Assembly: GCA_038503035.1 (NCBI GenBank)
Contig: JAVSML010025539.1
Span: 512,318 to 576,317 of the forward strand
Source: Crocodylus rhombifer
Lineage: Eukaryota > Chordata > Crocodylia > Crocodylidae
Reading direction: 5' to 3'
Length of the DNA stretch: 64,000 nt
Part shown: one piece after another, positions 60,640 through 64,000 of the stretch
Numbering within the stretch: the first letter of the stretch is position 1
Layout: each line of letters opens with the position of its first letter
The notes under the pieces: generated by a model
The model's database searches: none
Seen by the model: the letters and a program-made list of their open reading frames with translations, nothing else
Told to the model about the DNA's origin: nothing
Program-made: the position numbers and the translations under genes

Positions 60640-61515
60640 CATTTTTACACTGTTAAAGTCTTTGATCTGGTATCCCATGATCACCTCTTGGCGAAACTGG
60701 CCAATTGTGGCCTTGGGTCCACCATGATCCACTGGCTAGGAAATTGGCTCTGTGGTCGGACCCAGAGGGTAGTAATTGACGGAAGTCAATCATCATGGTG
60801 CCCTGTGACCAGTGGGGTCCCTCAAGGCTCTGTCCTTGGACCCATATTGTTCAACATCTTCATTAATGATGTGAACATTGGAGTCAGAAGTGGACTGGCC
60901 AAGTTAGCCAATGACACCAAACTTTGGGGTAAAGCATCCACACCAGAAGACGGGAGGGTGATCCAGGCTGACATGGACAGGTTCAGCAACTGGGCAGACG
61001 AGAACCTGGTGGTGTTTAACACTGAAAAATGCAAGGTTCTCCACCTCGGGAGGAAAAAACTGCAGCATCCTTATAGGCTCGTCAGTGCTACACTGGCTAG
61101 TGCTACACTGGCTAGTGCTACAGAAGAAAGACTTGGGGGTCATCATTGATCACAAGATGAACATGAGCCTGCAATGTGATGTTGCAGCTAATAAAGCAAC
61201 CAAAATGCTGGCTTGCATCCATAGATGCTTCTCAAGCAAATCCTGGGACGTCATTCTTCCCTTGTACTCGGCCTTGGTGAGGCCGCAGCTGGAGTACTGC
61301 ATCTGGTTTTGGGCTCCACAATTCAAAAAGGATGTGGAGGAGCTTGAGAGAGTGCAGAGAAGAGCCACACGCATGATCAGAGGTCAGGAAAACAGATCTT
61401 ATGACGACAGGCTGAGAGCCATGGGGCTCTTTAGCCTGGAAAAGCGCAGGGGTGATCGGATGGCCGCCTATAAGTTTATCAAGGGTGACCACCACTATGT
61501 GGGGGAACGTTTGTT
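60640..61515 (+). mobile_element. CR1 LINE fragment, reverse transcriptase to C-terminus
   Basis: Frames 60688-61149 and 61085-61624 carry FDLVSHDHLL, SGVPQGSVLGPILFNIFIN, KKDLGVIIDHKMNM and [20 protein letters not shown]. The catalytic site reads LANDTKL instead of FADDTKL. A frameshift near 61128 separates the two frames. The usual 3' tail is missing after about 61515, where sequence becomes unrelated. Confidence 0.9.
61084..61125. repeat. 15-bp minisatellite inside the CR1
   Basis: The unit AGTGCTACACTGGCT occurs twice plus most of a third copy. Fifteen bases are five codons, so expansion preserved the reading frame (repeat SATLA). Confidence 0.9.
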
Positions 61516-63743
61516 TCCCACTTGTGTGCTTCTTTGTTGTTGCCCTCCCATGAGCCACACTTTAGCTGCTTCTACAGGTCCCATGCTGCGTGTAAAGAGC
61601 TCTTTCGTAGATGTTAGTAATTAGCAACTGATTTCTGCTTCTACCCTGTAAGCACACAGCAAGTGGTGTATACAACACCAAGGTTCTGTAGTATATTAAT
61701 ATTTACCTCAGAATGTTATATGTGCAAATTTAATGGGGTTATTTTTTAATTTAGATTAGGAACTTGTTCAAATCCTAGCCAGTTCCTGACTGCCGTGATC
61801 TCAGATCATTTATCTGAGTGAGACTTGCTCCTTGTTTTGCAAGAGTGGGACTTCAGATTCTCTTCCTCAGTTCTTTTTGGAATGGGCTGCATCATTAAGG
61901 CTGCTGGAAAAGCAGCCAGTCCTCTAAATCCCCAGTTTTCTGTGCCCTGTTGCTAGTCTTGTGAATTAAGTCCTCGTTAAAAAAGGGATTAAATTATGTC
62001 TGAATCCAGCATAGAGAATAAGATGTGTAATGAAGATACATTTATCTCAGAAAAAATGGTATTAAGTTATGGATGTTTACCAGTTGATCACTCTGTGTTA
62101 GAAACTAACCAGAATTTACTTAGGATGTGGAACACACTTGAAAAATTCCAGAAACCCCTGTAGAACATGCATACACAGTACCTAGACATACGATACAGTT
62201 TCAAAGATGAATTTTAAACCGAGTCCTGACCTAGTACTCATTGTAAATGACAGCTATCGTGACCTCCATCAAATCAAAGTTCACTTGATCTCTGAACCAT
62301 ATTAATTTCCAAAAAAACACTTCCAGCTAGAAGCAACCCTGAATTGTGTGCCTCCCCTCGAATTTTGTGTCTTCAACACAGTCATTCACTGACTTACTTT
62401 ATTAGAAACAACTCTGGTTTTGCTTTTGGTGTTTATTTGAAGTGTCTGAATCCAATTTCTTCCCTCCTTTCTTAGCTGTGTTTCACAGCAAGCCTCCCAT
62501 GCCTTTAAAACTTCCATGTAATTTTGAGATGCATACAGTAGTAAGTTATATGTCAGTTTCCAAGACCATTTATTCCAGTTCAGGCATCAACTCTTCCATT
62601 TTCTGGGTTCAAATGAAAAGAATAACATACACAAAATATACAAATTTCATTATTTTATATCAGAATCAGAAAGATTTTGTTTCAAGAGCCATAAAAACAG
62701 TCTGTAGAACACAGATACATATATAGAAGAGGTTTATATTTATTCCAAACCGCTTCCCAAGAAACTAATGCCACTGTGTCATCATCTCTATCAGCAGGGG
62801 TTGACTTTCTGATTAGACATCATTAGTTTGAAGTCCCTATCCCTGCTGTACCTTAGAGGTAGTATAAGGCCTTGTTCCTGAGGCCCTGAACACATTCACG
62901 TAATGCCATGATCCTAACAGTTGTGCATCCTGCCATACCACAAGTGCACGGTGCAGGAGGTAAAATTTTTGAGATCAGGGATCAGATCCCAATTGCCTGC
63001 TCTCTACTTGCCAGTACAATGAAAGCCCAGGATTATGATCTTCAGCTCCTGCTGTACCAGCAAGTTGAAATATTAGTATCACAGCCCTGCAGCTGAATGT
63101 CAGCCCCTGCCCAGACAGTCCCAGGTTTGGTTTATGACCCAGAGTGAGGCTGACAATCAGCTGATTGAGTACATGATAAGGGTACATCCAGAGTGGTCGG
63201 CCCCCTGGTGTCCCAGGGGTTAGAATAGAACAGGTTTGTCAAATGCACCTGAGGCCTGGACAGGATCCAGGCCATGGGGCTCCTTGCAGGCCAGATCCAG
63301 GCCAGCGTTTGAGTGGCCACCACATCAGCAGTGAGACATTAGGTGGTGATGGTGGCAGCACAAGAGGCTCAGCAAACAACAAAGCTTGCTACCAGTGGCC
63401 CTGCCCAGCAGAAACAAAGGATTCTGGATTCTATGGTAAGCCATGCCACCTATCTTTCCATGCCTGGCAGGCTGGATAGAGAGGCTCTGTGGGCCAGATC
63501 CAACACACAGGCAAACCGTTTTAGATGTACATCTCTGACTGTTCTGTTTAATAACGATTCTTGTAGCAAAACGTTCTGTGCGTATCCCAGTTAATGGCTA
63601 GCTTATATGCTGATGCATTCATTTTCTTATGTTAGTGATTAGATGGCATTCTTGAAACCAGCTACCAGTTTTTTGGGTATTTAACTTCAGAGATCCCAGA
63701 GAAAAGGTTGATGTTGGAATTTATGATTCTTTATATCCTCTAA

Positions 63744-64000
63744 GACAATGAAACTATCCAAGCTAGATGGAAAAAGCACTTTGAGGTGCTCTTGACCCAT
63801 GAGTCAACTTTGACAGATATCACCATTGAATCCATCCCCCAACAAACTGAAAGGGGATCCCTCACCAATTCTCCTATCCTAGAAGAAGTCTGGTGTGCCA
63901 TCAAGGAAACCAAGAACAACAAGGCTACTGGACTGGATGGCATACCTGCTGAAATCTACAAGGCCGGCAGCAAGGAACTGGTACTGAGACTCCACAGATT
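63744..64000 (+). mobile_element. Non-CR1 LINE, reverse-transcriptase start, runs off the window
   Basis: A plus-strand frame is open from 63744 to the window end (about 85 codons). It includes ARWKKHFEVLL, LEEVWCAIKETKNNKATG and LDGIPAEIYKAGSKEL. This is the beginning of a LINE reverse transcriptase of the RTE/BovB-like or a related clade, different from CR1 (which reads KSAGPDDLHPRVLK here). A stop at 63741-63743 precedes it. The rest lies outside the window. Confidence 0.8.

Larger units (their letters stand above)
55820..64000 (+). other. PPFIA2 downstream intron (5' part), contents
   Basis: Intron sequence starts at the donor at 55820 and runs out of the window. It contains two plus-strand CR1 remnants and, at the very end, a different LINE. 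I see nothing assignable in about 55830-57050, 57890-60640 and 61630-62760. A GC-richer block at about 62770-63520 contains short inverted segments and looks like degenerate DNA-transposon material, without recognisable ends. Confidence 0.65.

Overview
The window is vertebrate nuclear DNA, AT-rich and almost entirely intronic. It holds three internal coding exons of one plus-strand gene, which I identify as PPFIA2 (liprin-alpha-2, a presynaptic active-zone scaffold). They lie at 16670-16771 (102 bp, 34 residues), 35128-35292 (165 bp, 55 residues) and 55745-55819 (75 bp, 25 residues). All three start and end in phase 0, have GT-AG borders, and join into the N-terminal coiled-coil part of the protein. 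Neither end of the gene is in the window. Two introns are complete (18,356 bp and 20,452 bp) and two are partial (at least 16.7 kb upstream and 8.2 kb downstream).

The repeats point to a sauropsid. CR1-type LINEs of several ages dominate, together with Penelope-like 3' ends and hAT-like or TA-flanked MITEs. I favour a crocodilian over a turtle, but this is inference from repeat style and not proven. I see no bacterial-type gene, CRISPR array, tRNA or rRNA.

Layout. 1-16.7 kb: MITE copies, an 89-bp tandem repeat, three foldback Penelope-like loci (5.75-6.2, 7.6-8.1 and 10.1-10.3 kb, the last with a perfect 88-bp palindrome), an 838-bp TA-flanked MITE and an old CR1. 16.8-35.1 kb: a GC-rich unassigned stretch, further Penelope-like foldbacks (20.3, 26.3, 28.5 and 28.8 kb), an old CR1 split by younger insertions (22.6-26.3 kb), and a candidate minus-strand exon at 32.7 kb. 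35.3-55.7 kb: a MITE invaded by a CR1, a CR1 invaded by a hAT MITE with recognisable target-site duplications, a CR1 split by a 1.67-kb LTR-like insert, a 1.34-kb DNA transposon, and the best-preserved CR1 (50.6-53.1 kb). 55.8-64 kb: two more broken CR1 copies and the start of a different LINE running off the end.

The points most worth a second look are these. Penelope-like foldbacks repeatedly carry a hammerhead-ribozyme-like core (CTGANGA, short stem, AAAAGC). A perfect 88-bp palindrome has no spacer. A 360-bp block, about 98-99% identical and in direct orientation, lies on both sides of the in-frame 165-bp exon. A minus-strand exon-like segment has good splice signals. Every CR1 copy here is dead.
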